A stretch of 64,000 bases of DNA from Semisulcospira habei (GCA_036245525.1 BTPG01000004.1:209590825-209654824), one strand, 5' to 3'. Counted from the stretch's first letter, positions 43,650-54,544 are shown. Program-made: numbers and translations. The notes: generated from the letters alone by a model not told the origin.

Positions 43650-43868
43650 TGGCACAGACCTATCTCAGCTGCATCTTCAGGGAGGAGCATTGGAGTTCCA
43701 TCTAGGACTGACTTAGGAGTGTGAGCTCTGTTATTGTGTTGAGATGTCTTTTATGAATGGTTGTGTGTCTCAGTGTCAGTTTCTGAATAGCGGTATGATA
43801 TCTTTTTGTCGTTGCTGGTCTTGGAAAGGTGCTCCGTTCATCGGCACTTTCGCTGATGTGATGTTTTG

Positions 43869-43960
43869 TTAACACTTTGGCTGTGGTCAGCGCTTTTTGT
43901 CGCGATGATTCGTGCAGGAATCATCGCGACAAAAAGCACCACCTTCAGCCAAAGCGTTAA
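43869..43960. mobile_element. Family C MITE, TTAA-bounded
   Basis: TTAACACTTTGGCTGTGG to CAGCCAAAGCGTTAA. Apex TCGTGCAGGA; GCTTTTTGTCGCGATGA and its complement are perfect. Confidence 0.88.
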
Positions 43961-44577
43961 GGATAGAGCGCTGTGGTCCTTCACAAATTGGAAGAAAATA
44001 CTTTTGGAACGTAGAACCTCATGTGCCCTTTATGATATCTTTATTTTATTGCAGGTTTTGGAAAACGTACTCTACCCATCTGAATCCTAGAAATGAAGTG
44101 TTTCTGAAGAGGCTGCAGGCCTATGACAATGCAGCGAATTTTTTCTTTTCAGCTCGCCCCAGTACGAAGTGTACACTCACATTCTGTCAAAGCAAAAGAC
44201 AGCAAGTCCATTTTTTAAAAAGCTAGATGTTCATTGTAATACAATGAAAATCTCGCTTTTCAGAAAAAAAAATGGAATTACTGACTTTGCCGTCACACGA
44301 AAAAGAAACTGCTTGAACACAGGCCCTGATGTTCCGCGAACGTTCGTCTGCCTTTCAATCAATAGTTTGCAGGACTTTGCACGAACTGAGGAGTGGCAGA
44401 CGGAGAGAACACCATAAACAAGACATGTATCATAAAAGACGGGCACAGATGCTTCTTTCTGGGAAACACACACACACACACTGCAGAGTGAGCCTTTAAT
44501 TAGACTCTTATACTCCCCCACCCCACCCAACCCCACCCCCTTCGCCGCCCCCTACCACCCCCACCCCCACTCACACA

Positions 44578-44580
<3 letters not shown>
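43961..44580. other. No gene; C-rich tract
   Basis: Non-coding. C-rich sequence at about 44513-44570 runs into a CA tract. Confidence 0.45.

Positions 44581-44662
<82 letters not shown>
44581..44662 (+). repeat. (AC)n microsatellite
   Basis: About 82 bp of AC. Confidence 0.95.
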
Positions 44663-44664
<2 letters not shown>

Positions 44665-44728
44665 CCTTCCAACCACCACGACACTTTTATATATATGGAC
44701 GTGAAACACGATAAGCCCTAGGGTAGCA

Positions 44729-45180
44729 ATTACCAAAATTGAAAGCTGTCCTCTGAAGACTTCATTATATGGTTCATGAGATAGTTCGACCACAGTAGTT
44801 CATGGGTGGTGCCAGGATAGCTTGGCGCCAAGAAGCGCCAAGCTATTCTGGCACCACCCTTAAACTGAATCACCAAAATTGAAAGCTGTCCTCTAAAGAC
44901 TTCATTATACGGTTTGGGAGATAGTTCGACCCAACTAGTTCAAGGGCGGTGCCAGGATAGCATGGCGCCAAGAGGCGCCAAGCTGTTCTGGTACCACCCT
45001 TGAACTGAATTACCAACATTGAAAGCTGTTTTCTAAATACTATATTATTCGGTTCGGGAGATAGTTCGACGAAAAAAGTTTAAGGGGTGGCGCCAGGATT
45101 CTGGCACCACCCTTGAACTATCATGGTCAATCCATGTCTTCTTGTAGCGTGTCGTGGCTGACAGAATTAAATCCCAGCTA
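44729..45180. mobile_element. Tandem trio of family A units
   Basis: Three head-to-tail units start at 44729, 44868 and 45009, each opening with ATTGAAAGCTGT and a GGGAGATAGTTCGAC-like segment before an A hairpin. Unit 1 has apex CTTGGCGCCAAGAAGCGCC, unit 2 CATGGCGCCAAGAGGCGCC. In unit 3 the hairpin apex is deleted (GGCGCCAGGATTCTGGCACC). The third ends with the standard A right flank (GGTCAATCCATGTCTTC). Confidence 0.85.
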
Positions 45181-45572
45181 ACCACACAACTTGCTGGGGT
45201 CAGTAATACGACCGGATTGGCATATTTATAAAAAGGAATATATTTTCTTTTACGTTTCATCACCCCAGAGATCCAAAGCCTGGAGCTGAACGCATGACTT
45301 CACCAAAACCAAATCAGATTTCCTTCGATTCACTTTTCTCCGCAAGCAATCCTTTCAACATCGTCTGCCTTCAAAAACGTCGATTGATCCGCTGTTTTTT
45401 CTCTCGTTTTTCTCTGTTCCTCGCCGTTGTTTGTGCGGGGTTCCGCGGGGACGCGCTGTCTTTCGTCGCTTGTTTCTTTTTCTTCTCAATCTGGCCTGGC
45501 ACAGAGGCTCAGCCGTGTTTACTTTAAGAGGATTTGTGGTCCAACAATACCTTGCCTCACAGCCACTTCCTT
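45181..45572. other. No feature recognised
   Basis: Non-coding; frames are T-rich and without domains. Confidence 0.45.
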
Positions 45573-45641
45573 CTAGAACAGGCATTGATTCTCATGAGGC
45601 CCTGCTGGTGGTGTGGGCTCATGTGGATCTGTACCTCTGGT
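45573..45641. mobile_element. Family B hairpin, decayed
   Basis: GGCATTGATTCTCATGAGGC and GGGCTCATGTGGATCTGTAC arms with several mismatches. Confidence 0.65.
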
Positions 45642-45739
45642 CGATGGGGTCCATTTACTTCCTGTCTTTGCTTATCATAAATCTTTTTCACTAACAGCAC
45701 TGTTCTCCAAGCACTGGCTTTCATCTTGCAAGACAAAAA

Positions 45740-46143
45740 AAATCCCAACAAAGAAACACGCTGAGAAAGGTATTTACATGTACAACACTGTATTCCATTT
45801 TCGGGTTAATATTTTCGGCTTTAGGTCCGTATTCGAAATGAACACACAAGCTAGACGACAATTCGCTACTTATCTTTGATTTGCCAGAAGAGCGGCAACT
45901 GAAGTTGCCGCTCTTCTGGCAAATCAAAGATAAGTAGCAAATCGTTTTCTTGTCTTTATTTGTGAAAAATTGGCATAAAGACAAGAAACACGTTCTTAAA
46001 GGTAAATTACGGAACAATTTATTAAATTTCCTGTTTTTTTTTTAAATTGTGCTGTAACTGGCCTTTTTGATTTACGCATGTTTATTTCATTCTTGAGATT
46101 TTCTGTGCACTTCACAACCTTGGCAGTCACCATTTTGGTTTTG
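45740..46143. mobile_element. Family K element containing an inner palindrome
   Basis: K-type AAGAAACACGCTGAGAAAGG at the left and GACAAGAAACACGTTCTTAA further right. The terminus reads CTTGGCAGTCACCATTTTGG. In the centre, 45863-45941 is a 79-bp palindrome (CTACTTATCTTTGATTTGCC, apex GCAACTGAAGTTGC). A second small hairpin (TTGTCTTTAT/ATAAAGACAA) lies at 45950-45988. Confidence 0.65.
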
Positions 46144-46813
46144 AGCTTGTAAGACGCTTAGGTTGTCATGAGTCCCTGACGCCTGGTTGGAGACTTTTAA
46201 TCCGTCTGCCTCGACGTGCGTTTGGTACATAGACTTACGTCTGGGCTTCACTAGCGTCAGAAATAATGGCTGACACTGTGAGAAGAATGCACTTAATGCC
46301 GCTGTATCGGGCGCGGGCAGCTGCTATACGTCCCCAGCCTGAAAGGGTCATGAGTCCCTGGTGACACATGGGCCCCAGTTGGGCAGCCCAGCCTGATCTT
46401 AGTGCTAGTTTTGAGACGGCAAATTTGTTTGGCAAATGGGTGCCACATGGGGCCTACCCTGTGCTCGTTGTGTGCGCCAAGTGGGATCTCACACGTCAGA
46501 ACACTGACCAGTTTCACGACACACTGTGTTTGACGTCATATTATGACGCATCGCAGCTGCCTGCATCCAAGGTAGTTAAAGCGACCTACTCCAGTCAGTA
46601 AAGGGTTAATAGTTCTCAATATCTCTTTTTGTCTTCCGTATTGAAAATACGGTAGACTTTGAGATGGGGGTGGGGCCTGGTCGGAGCACGTTCCGTAGCA
46701 TGCAAATGACGAACATAGGCGGGCACACGTCAGACTCTGACAGTGAAGTAACACGAAAATAATTACGCAGAATCGCGCTGTTGAACGTACATGGCGGGAA
46801 ACGCCGTGTCGTA

Positions 46814-46818
<5 letters not shown>
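46144..46818. other. No gene recognised
   Basis: Non-coding. CAGTAAAGGGTTAATAG near 46597-46613 resembles a MITE right terminus without a matching left end. Confidence 0.4.
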
Positions 46819-46867
<49 letters not shown>

Positions 46868-46884
46868 CGTGCATGCGTGCGTGC

Positions 46885-46976
<92 letters not shown>
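46819..46976 (+). repeat. (GT)n microsatellite with GTGC interruption
   Basis: About 158 bp, interrupted by GTGCGTGCGTGCATGC near 46860-46887. Confidence 0.95.
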
Positions 46977-46977
<1 letters not shown>

Positions 46978-47102
46978 CAGACACGAGTTTCTCCTGTGTC
47001 TGTGTACGTACAGGTCTGATGAAATTTAGGAAACGCTTTCTTCAAGATGTCGGAGTACTTTTCAGCATTTTTTGATTGGATTACTCATTAAAAAGAAAAA
47101 TT

Positions 47103-47337
47103 GCCGTTTATACATAGTCGGTTGATCAATATTTGAGTCCGTAATTTGTGTTATATTCATTTGAAATTTTGAATACAGCTATTCAATATTTTTGTACAAA
47201 ATAATTCATCGCAGGAAAAAAAATTCGACGCGAAGAATTCTCTCTCTGACAGTTTGATTTAGGAAGACCGCTTATAGAAAGTCGATTGACCCACATCTGA
47301 GTCCGTAATCATTTCGTTCTGTTCACTTGGAATTTTT
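47103..47337 (+). repeat. Two-copy repeat, about 166 bp apart
   Basis: CGTTTATACATAGTCGGTTG at 47105 and CGCTTATAGAAAGTCGATTG at 47271, both followed by TGAGTCCGTAAT. A smaller duplication (AAACAGTCAG...GCAGAGGCTG) lies at 47447-47512. Confidence 0.6.
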
Positions 47338-47512
47338 TATAGCTAGCTTTGAAATTGGTTGAGTTAGTAATCCATCGTTGTCAGTACCTCTTCAAATTTT
47401 GGAATAATAAATAATTCATTTTTGCAAGTTTTGGATCCAGTACTCCCATCAAACAGTCAGCCCTGGCAGAGGCTGGGTGGAAGAAAACAGTCAGTTCTGG
47501 AAGAGGCTGCGA

Positions 47513-48008
47513 GCCTTTCGGATGAGTGACGTGAAACATCAAATGCGTCACTGTGTACACAGCGTCGTGAGACTAGCGATGCCATGACTTCAAGCTTATA
47601 GTGACTTTATTTTGCTGCTCGTGCTATTTTTTTCACAATTGCAGTAATGTAATGGCGGAAAGCGCAGTGTGTCCGTCTTTACTCCGGCATGTGTGTTGAT
47701 CAGAGATTGGCTTAGAGAGAACGGAAATGGATCAGAAGGATACGCTTTAAAATATGAACAACTCTGAATGTTCCAAAAAGAAAAACGCATGTGAGCTCCA
47801 AACAATACGGTAGAGTTTGGGATGAAATCCTTATCTTGTTTTGTTCTTAGCATATTTTACATGGAAATGCTGGACAAAAGGGTTAGCTTAAATTATGAAA
47901 ATTGAACGTCGTAAAATGAAAGACCTTCTTCTCCTTTGTGCGCAGGAGATTTCCTTCCGTTACGCTCAAAAGGCTAGAAACAACCCATTGTTCTTGAGCC
48001 TACTCACA
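47513..48008. other. No gene recognised
   Basis: Open frames of 66-85 codons without recognisable domains. Part may belong to the older repeat that continues at 48009. Confidence 0.4.
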
Positions 48009-48095
48009 TGGATTGTGAAAAGAAGGGTACAAAAGTCTTATTTGAGGCAAGACGACACTGATAACCCGTTGTATCGGCGAATGTCAGCAAGCTAG
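48009..48095 (+). repeat. Older repeat, uninterrupted copy (unoccupied LINE site)
   Basis: Matches 4312-4378 and 8219-8245 joined. CCCGTTGTATCGGC at about 48065-48078 is the intact junction that the L2-like LINE splits at 4378/8219. Confidence 0.8.
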
Positions 48096-48274
48096 CCTTC
48101 TGTGGAACAGATCGTACAAGAGGCTTCATTTGACGTCTGACAACGCGGATATCAGCTGAACAAATAGTACCTTCCTGGGCACATATTATGCACAAAGGGT
48201 CAATCTTTTCAACGGGCGCCAAGCTGGTCATAGCATGGTACATTCATGTCACTCAGTGGGCGATGAGAGTGAAG

Positions 48275-48384
<110 letters not shown>

Positions 48385-48633
48385 GTCGATTATATGTCTA
48401 TATAAGCTAAAACAAGCAGCTGTGACGTGATGCCTTTTTTGTTTATGCCGCTCTTGCGATCGATTGCCTCCCCTCCAGGTGTGTGTGTATTGTCCTCCAG
48501 ATCACTTGACTGCTCACTAGGATTTTCACACGTGTCATGTTCAGCCTCTTGACTGATACAGAGACGAGCAAGTGGTTCGTCCGGTGATGCGAGCTCCTAG
48601 CCCCCTCTCTGCCTTGATACGGAACATTTTATA

Positions 48634-48715
48634 GTGATAATTCAAGGGTGGTGCCAGAATAGCATGGCGCCGATAGGCGCCAAGCTATTCTGGCACCACC
48701 CTTGAATTATCACGG
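48634..48715. mobile_element. Family A hairpin
   Basis: GTGATAATTCAAGGGTGGTG and complement; apex CATGGCGCCGATAGGCGCC with one apical mismatch. Outer TIRs not clear. Confidence 0.82.
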
Positions 48716-48799
48716 TCGTTCTATCTACTGTACTGGCATGCAGTTCTCAGAGAAAGAGTCAAAGTCTACGAATTACGCAATCCAGACCAAAAAGGTGAC

Positions 48800-48950
48800 T
48801 GCCATGCGCGTAAAATGCTGAGAAGAACCAACGGAGAAAGAAACACGCTTAGAAAAGACAGTTACAACACAATTTATTCAAATTTATTCAAATTGTGTTG
48901 TAACTGTCTTTTCTAAGCGTGTTTCTTTCTCTGTTGGATTCTTCTTCTCT
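48800..48950. mobile_element. Family K palindrome, most perfect copy
   Basis: GAAACACGCTTAGAAAAGAC and GTCTTTTCTAAGCGTGTTTC lie within perfect arms of about 60 bp, with a loop of only about ten bases. The left end has GTGACTGCCATGCGCG, the K terminus seen in reverse at 46107. Confidence 0.85.
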
Positions 48951-48984
48951 CCTAAAAATTACATTAGGGCGAATTGTGTTGGCT

Positions 48985-49063
48985 CGTTCGAGACGTGTTG
49001 CAAAGGGATATGCGGCTTTACAAGCCGCGTATCCCAATGCAGCACGTCTCGATATGTTAAGAT
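48985..49063. mobile_element. Family F palindrome
   Basis: TTCGAGACGTGTTGCAAAGG and CCAATGCAGCACGTCTCGA arms around GCGGCTTTACAAGCCGC. Confidence 0.8.
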
Positions 49064-49249
49064 ACGCTGTCTCCGAGCATCTGCCATTGGTCGTAATTTT
49101 GACGTCACACGCTGTCAATAAACATTGCGTATGACGTCAAATTTATGATGTATGGCAGATAACCGGGTCCCGAAACTGATGGAATGAGGCCTCCTTTTCA
49201 TTTATTTTGCTGGACCCTTTTTTCTGAAATCTCTTGCCGCAAATATATT

Positions 49250-49372
49250 GCAAAGAAAATCCCAACAAATAAATTTGCTTTGTGATCGCCTTTTCTTAGC
49301 GTTTTTTCTTCCTTTGTTTTGATTTTCTTTGCATTTTACATGCTTGGCATGGCACTCACCTTTTAAGTTGGA
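49250..49372. mobile_element. Family K element, short relative
   Basis: TTGCAAAGAAAATCCCAACA and TGATTTTCTTTGCATTTTAC arms, internal CTTTTCTTAGCG and terminus CATGGCACTCACCTTTT. Confidence 0.55.
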
Positions 49373-49832
49373 CTTCGGAAATATTTTAACAGTGTTAGTT
49401 GTGATAATACAAATAAAATAAAACTGAAAAATACGAGTGGGAGGAAAGCTTTTTTCACGTTCCTATTTACAGTGACGTCAGCTGCGAGAGGTGGATGGAC
49501 CATTTTTCATGTGTGTCATTTGATCTGTCGGTCCGTCTCCCTGGACGTGGTCTTTCTGCGTCGAACATGTCCCTCGGAAAGCATAGTCTGTTTTTCTCTC
49601 ATTTGGCACCCTAATGAAGGCAACGTTCAGACGGAAGCCGCCCGCGGGCACTGTCTCCAGCGAATTTTGGAATGACCCTGGTCATCATATAGTGCGGAGT
49701 AGTCGTAGGCTGAACTCCTGAAACCTTACTGTTTTCGGTCACAGGGATGCATTGGTCGGAAAACTATTAGTCAAGAGGGTCTTGGGTTGTTTAGCTTTTC
49801 TTTTTTTTTCAAATTTCTTGGTGTGCTGGTCT
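49373..49832. other. No feature recognised
   Basis: Non-coding; nothing identified. Confidence 0.45.
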
Positions 49833-49946
49833 GCCCTAGTAAAAGCAAATATCCACAGGCCGACGTCGGCAGCGGTGGGCCCGCGCACAGCAGTGCGCGG
49901 GCCCACTGCGGCCGACCTCGGCCAGATAATCTTTTGCTTACTGGGA
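49833..49946. mobile_element. Family D GC-rich palindrome, long stem
   Basis: AAAGCAAATATC pairs loosely with GATAATCTTTTGCTT, and GGCCGACGTCGG with CCGACCTCGGCC. The inner GTGGGCCCGCGCAC stem with a short AGCA loop is perfect. Confidence 0.82.
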
Positions 49947-50490
49947 TGGTTTTGCTTACTCTGCAATTTGTTGGAACATTTCCAATATTCCATATTGGAG
50001 AAATGTCAGGTTTGAATTGTGTACAGCTCATCCCTTTCAGAGCCCCTCCCTCCTGGTATATAGAGTTATTCTTCTTGCTCTTTTTTTTTTCCTGGGGAAA
50101 ATACAAGATGGATGAAACCGGTGACTGTGACAGCATGTTTGGAGGAAGACCAGGGCCTTACAGCCCTTACAATTAATTGTCAGCCGTACAACCGAAATGT
50201 CCAACTCCGCTGACGCCCCACGCCTTTCCCATGCCTCTCCGCAGTCTCGCACGCGTCCTCTACAAAAGTTCTTAAAATGGGCTCATGAGAATCCGGGCCC
50301 TTCATTGACCAGATTTCACGCGTTCTCAGCGAGACTGAGAACATCGAAAAGAGCGAGCACTCTCCAAGCTTGCCCTGCCATTAGTGCTCACTAGCACAGC
50401 GTGTTTGTGCATAATCACAGATAAATAGAGAAGTTGTGTGTGATTTCTATGTGCTACACTTTGGCTGTAATAGTTTCCTGTGTTGGGGCG
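49947..50490. other. No gene; one B half-arm
   Basis: GGGCTCATGAGAATCCGGGC near 50279 is a lone B-like arm. Otherwise nothing. Confidence 0.4.
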
Positions 50491-50728
50491 TAAACCGTTC
50501 AATGCAGAGAGATCAGTTGAACACCACCCAGCTGCAACAGGTATAGATCCTCATGAGCCCCCCGCAGATGCGGGGGCTCATGAGGATCTATGCTTCTTGC
50601 TGACACCACTTTGAAGTCGACGGTCATGTTTCTGGGAGAGCTCGTTTTGTGTGTGTATGTGTATGTGTTGAATTAACGAAGATCGCAGAAACACAGCGGT
50701 CTGCGACAGCTAGCACTAAACGGGTTAA
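50491..50728. mobile_element. Family B MITE, complete
   Basis: GTAAACCGTTCAATGCAGAG left and GCTAGCACTAAACGGGTTAA right; hairpin about 50535-50602. Its right TTAA is the left TTAA of the next A element. Confidence 0.86.
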
Positions 50729-50938
50729 CTCATTCAAACCGACGGCCGTATTTTCCACATTTTGGAGGCGTCATCTAATGACTATGCACCAGTTGCAGGA
50801 GATGGATCAGCCGTGATAATTCAAGGGCAGTGCCAGATTACCTTGGCGCCGACAGGCGCCAAGCTAATCTGGCACTACCCTTGAATTATCATGGTCGACC
50901 CATCTCCTGCTGCAGTGCGTCAGGGCTGAATGGGATAA
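50725..50938. mobile_element. Family A MITE, complete, sharing TTAA
   Basis: TTAACTCATTCAAACCGACG left; CAGGGCTGAATGGGATAA right. Stem 50801-50903; single mismatches (TTACCTTGG against CCAAGCTAA). Confidence 0.88.
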
Positions 50939-50952
50939 ACCTTTGTTGTAAG

Positions 50953-51022
50953 GTAAACCCTGCTGTCCATGCAGCCACCAACACTATGAACAGTACCGTT
51001 GGCTGCCTGGACAAGGAGGTTA
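50953..51022. mobile_element. Family M small palindrome, copy 2
   Basis: GTCCATGCAGCC pairs with GGCTGCCTGGAC, and the centre has CAGTACCG. Followed by GGTTAAT. Confidence 0.6.
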
Positions 51023-51089
51023 ATTTGCTTGTTCTTGGCACAAAACAAATAAAAGAACGAACTGACGGACTAATTAAATTTATCCTCCC

Positions 51090-51303
51090 TTAACCCATTC
51101 AGCCCTGGCGTACTACATCAGGAGATGGATCGACCATGATAATTCAAAGATAGTGCCAGATCAGCTTGGCGCCTGTCGGCGCCAAGCTGATCTGGCACTG
51201 CCCTTGAATTATCATGGTCGATCCATCTCCTGCAACTGCTGCATACTCATTAGATGACGCCTCCCAAATTTGGGAAATACGGCCGTCGGGCTGAAAGAGT
51301 TAA
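51090..51303. mobile_element. Family A MITE, complete, TTAA-bounded
   Basis: TTAACCCATTCAGCCCTGGC left and GGGCTGAAAGAGTTAA right. In the stem (51130-51227) GATCAGC pairs with GCTGATC, against GATTAGC and GCTAATC in most copies. Confidence 0.9.
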
Positions 51304-51485
51304 TAATTTTGTGCACTTGAAATGTACAGACGATTCAGTTTTGTGCGCTTCAGCTTGGTTGAAAAATACAGACTTTTGGTGTTGAGTTGTTCCTTCCGGA
51401 GAACGGACAAATGAACGCTGAAAATTCACAAAAGATCAAAATGAATAAAGAATAGATATCAAACAAACACAAACAAACAAGCAAA

Positions 51486-52056
51486 CTGCTACTACTACTA
51501 GTAGCAGTGCTACTGCCACTACTACTACTACATGTACTACTACTACTACTTCTAAGTACTACTACTGCTACAACCACTGCTACTACTAATACGTGTACTG
51601 CTACTACTACTACTACTGCTACTACTACTACCACTGCTACTACTACTACTACTACTACTACTACCATGACTGCTACTACTACTACATGTACTACTACTAC
51701 CACTATTACTACTACTATTACTATATATACTACTACTTCTACTACCACTACTACTACTACTACTACCACTTCTGCTACTATGTTACTACCACGTCTACTA
51801 CTATTACTTCTGCTACCACTTCTGCTACTACTACTGCTACTACTACCACTTCTGGTACTACTACTACCACGTCTACTACTACTACTACTACTACTATCAC
51901 TACTACTACTACCACTACTACTACCACGTCTACTACTACTACATGTACTACTACTAACATTGCTACTACTACTACTACATGTACTAGTACAACCACTATT
52001 ACTACTACTACCACTACTACTTCTACTATTACTACTTCTGCTGCTACTGATAATAA
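51486..52056 (+). repeat. (CTA)n trinucleotide tract
   Basis: About 570 bp of imperfect CTA/CTG/CCA triplets. Yields long Leu-, Thr-, Tyr- or Val/Ser-rich frames in every phase; none is a gene. Confidence 0.95.
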
Positions 52057-52318
52057 TAATCATCATCATCTTAACCACTATCTATCATCAATCGATTTTA
52101 AATGTCGCAAACTCCTCACGCGAACATGCTCAACGCCCCTCACAAAACTGGAAGTGTGCAAACAACGAGAACAACGAAAAGACAAGAACATTCACAGCAA
52201 AGTAGCAAACAGTGCGAGTATACGGTGTACAGATCTGACTGTCTGACCGCTCGTATTTGCTTTGGCTTGACACCGTACAAGCACAGAAGACGCGGAGGTC
52301 GACAAACTGATCGAAAAT
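52057..52318. other. No feature recognised
   Basis: Non-coding. Confidence 0.45.
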
Positions 52319-52365
52319 TTAACCCTTAGCGGTTTTAGTCGCGATAATTCCGACACTCACCGCTG
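52319..52365. mobile_element. Family C half copy
   Basis: TTTAACCCTTAGCGGTTTTAGTCGCG then AATTCC; the right arm is lost. GTTTTAGTCGCG matches the C arm. Confidence 0.6.
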
Positions 52366-52521
52366 TATCGACTCTACCCGTCCTTTCCCAAATCCTTGTT
52401 TGGGCGATGTTGATTTTTGGCGTGTGGGCAAGAGAGATAATCTGCTTACAGCGCCATCAAGGAGCTATTCAGCCCGACCCCCAGCGTTCCTGGACTTATT
52501 TAAGGGCCAATACTTTTCATC

Positions 52522-52748
52522 TGCAAGAGGCAGATTTTCATGCGCCCCATGCTGACGCAGCAAAGTAGACGCAGGGGTTCATGAGAATGTATGTCTCTTG
52601 CCCCCTGAACAGTTTTGGACTCGTAATTTCGTATCTTTGTTCCTTGCATGGTCCCTGGTTTCCAATTAAGACCGGCTTCTTTCGCGTTCAAGGGGCGTGG
52701 ATTCTCATGAGTCATGCAGGGGCTCATGAGAATATTTGCCTCTTGCCT
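52522..52748. mobile_element. Two family B hairpins
   Basis: 52522-52599 has GCAAGAGGCAGATTTTCATG with GAATGTATGTCTCTTGC and an enlarged loop. 52688-52748 has GGCGTGGATTCTCATGAG with CTCATGAGAATATTTGCC and almost no loop. Confidence 0.7.
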
Positions 52749-53199
52749 GAAATCATTTGCATCTTCACTCGTCAGACGAGTAAGAGATCTATCAGATAGA
52801 TTTTTTTCCCCTGCTCCAAGTTTCCTTCGTCGCCGCTCATCCCCATCAACCCCAGTGTGCTCACCCAGGCCCGCTGGTTGTTGAAGCAAGACTCCCGGCC
52901 CTGCTGCTATATATGTCAGGTAGTAGGGGACTCCCTCCGGAGGAAACTCCGCACTGCTGCCGTCACTTTGGTGATGTTCAGTGTGGCCTGACCACACCTA
53001 CTATTCCCCCTTCTTACGACATTGTTTGCTAGTCGACGAGTGGCAGCTCCCCCCAGAGGTGGCGAGTCAACCACTACGTCCTTCCACGCACAGCAGTAGG
53101 GTCTGGCCGCGGACAACCGCGCACCTAGACCTCCTGGTGGAATGGGCTGAGGTCACCATGAGACGGAGACTTGAGAGATCAGAGTCTTGGAACAGCGGT

Positions 53200-53200
<1 letters not shown>
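52749..53200. other. Possibly coding relic, not identified
   Basis: GC-richer than its surroundings, with frames interrupted on both strands. It could be an old LINE fragment, but I found no diagnostic motif. Confidence 0.3.
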
Positions 53201-53247
<47 letters not shown>

Positions 53248-53636
53248 CATTTTGCATGATGATGAGGATGATGATGGCGATGATAATTATGATGATGTCA
53301 TGATGGTCCATTTGGTTGAGGACTGCGTGACAGGGCCGCATTCCACGCTTCCTGTCATAAATATCCTGGTGTTAACCAGGCCCGGGAACTGCGGACACCT
53401 GCGGTGCCGGGCGTGTAATCATTCACACCTTGCGATGCGTCATAACCCGGGTAGCACCCGCAAAGTCGCACCCGTGGAGAGGGTGAGTCTCGGGTGCGTG
53501 GCATCAGCGTTCCCATAGCACACCCGCTCGGGTAGGAGCCGAGCCAGTTAGGAAAAATCCCGCTTGACTCGGCTGGGATTCAAACTCGGATCTCCCGACC
53601 GCCAGTCCGACGCGCTAACCACCGCGCTACGGAAGC
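53201..53636 (-). mobile_element. tRNA-derived SINE with long A tail
   Basis: On the minus strand the head reads GCTTCCGTAGCGCGGTGG (box A region), then GAGTTTGAATCCCAGC (box B region), followed by a GC-rich body, ATC-rich sequence and a 47-base A tail (T run at 53201-53247). Not a functional tRNA. Head differs from the SINE at 16528. No convincing target duplication. Confidence 0.78.
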
Positions 53637-54162
53637 TGGTGAAATCGAGATTTTATTAGTAGCTTGTGTGACTGTTTTTTTGTACCACGACAGCCTGGTC
53701 TCTGCAAGCTTATGTAGTTCATTGTGTGGCTTTTACGGTGGCTCAATGGTCGTGACTGTGGTAACGATAGTGAAGGTGGTGGTGACTCGGTCGTGTGGTG
53801 GTGATGGTGTTTGCTGCCTGTTCCACAGGTTGTCGTCAAGAAAGGTTTGTTTGTTTGTTGTTGGTTGTTTTTTGTTTTGTTTTGTATCTTGTGTTTTTTC
53901 TTCTTTTGTTGTTGTTGTTGTTGTTGTTGTTGCTTTTTTATGTTGATAGATGTACATTCTCAACCTTTGTTGTTCTGATATCTATGATCGCAGGAAACAA
54001 TTGATACAGTAAGCCAGATACCAAAGTTTTTTTAAAGGCGTCTCTGAACCATAGCCTGCGTTGGCCTATTCATTCTGATCCCGATGGACAAAGTTAGTTA
54101 CAACAGGAAACAGCCAGTCAGCTAATGATTTCCTCTGTCTGAGCCATTATTAGACTAGTCTG
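53637..54162. other. No gene; GTT-rich stretch
   Basis: Contains GTTGTTGTT repeats at 53903-53931 and T-rich sequence. Confidence 0.45.
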
Positions 54163-54323
54163 TTAACCCGCCCTGCCCAGCACGATTTGTTTGACTGTGA
54201 TAGTTCAAGGGTAGCGCCAGAATAGTTCCTCTTGGTAGATCTATTGCTGCGGTTCTTCGGGGTCTGAGCGTCTTACGACTGACTTTTCTGGCACTCACCA
54301 TGCCCCGGCAGTGAAGTGGTTAA
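54163..54323. mobile_element. Family A MITE, right arm lost
   Basis: TTAACCCGCCCTGCCCAGCA left and CCCCGGCAGTGAAGTGGTTAA right. Only a left hairpin arm (GTGATAGTTCAAGGGTAGCG) remains inside. Confidence 0.65.
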
Positions 54324-54480
54324 GATTCGACGTGCAGTTTCGAAAGGCACCGCTGGCCTTGTTCGCTATTTATCGACAAGTGTGCAGAGAATCAATAACG
54401 GCAATTATGCAGTGTAACAGCGCATAGACCATCAAGCATGGTCGCTACACGGGCGCATAGTTCGCAAGTGAAGTGTTGTT

Positions 54481-54538
54481 CTGTCATTTTGGACCTTACG
54501 GCTTGAAGCCGTAAGGCCCAAAATCACAGACCGGCACA
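54481..54538. mobile_element. Family E palindrome
   Basis: ATTTTGGACCTTACGGCTT with AAGCCGTAAGGCCCAAAAT, right terminus CACAGACCGGCACA. Confidence 0.78.
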
Positions 54539-54544
54539 GACATT

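Noticed and set aside
46763..47075. Cys-Val repeat frames, superficially like a Cys-rich secreted peptide
   Set aside because: Pure GT/TG microsatellite translation.
51350..52246. Frames of 217-242 codons rich in Thr, Tyr, Leu or Val/Ser
   Set aside because: Every phase of the impure CTA tract is open on both strands, as expected for a triplet repeat.
52500..52997. 165-codon minus-strand frame
   Set aside because: It runs through two B hairpins and an unidentified GC-rich stretch; no coherent domain.
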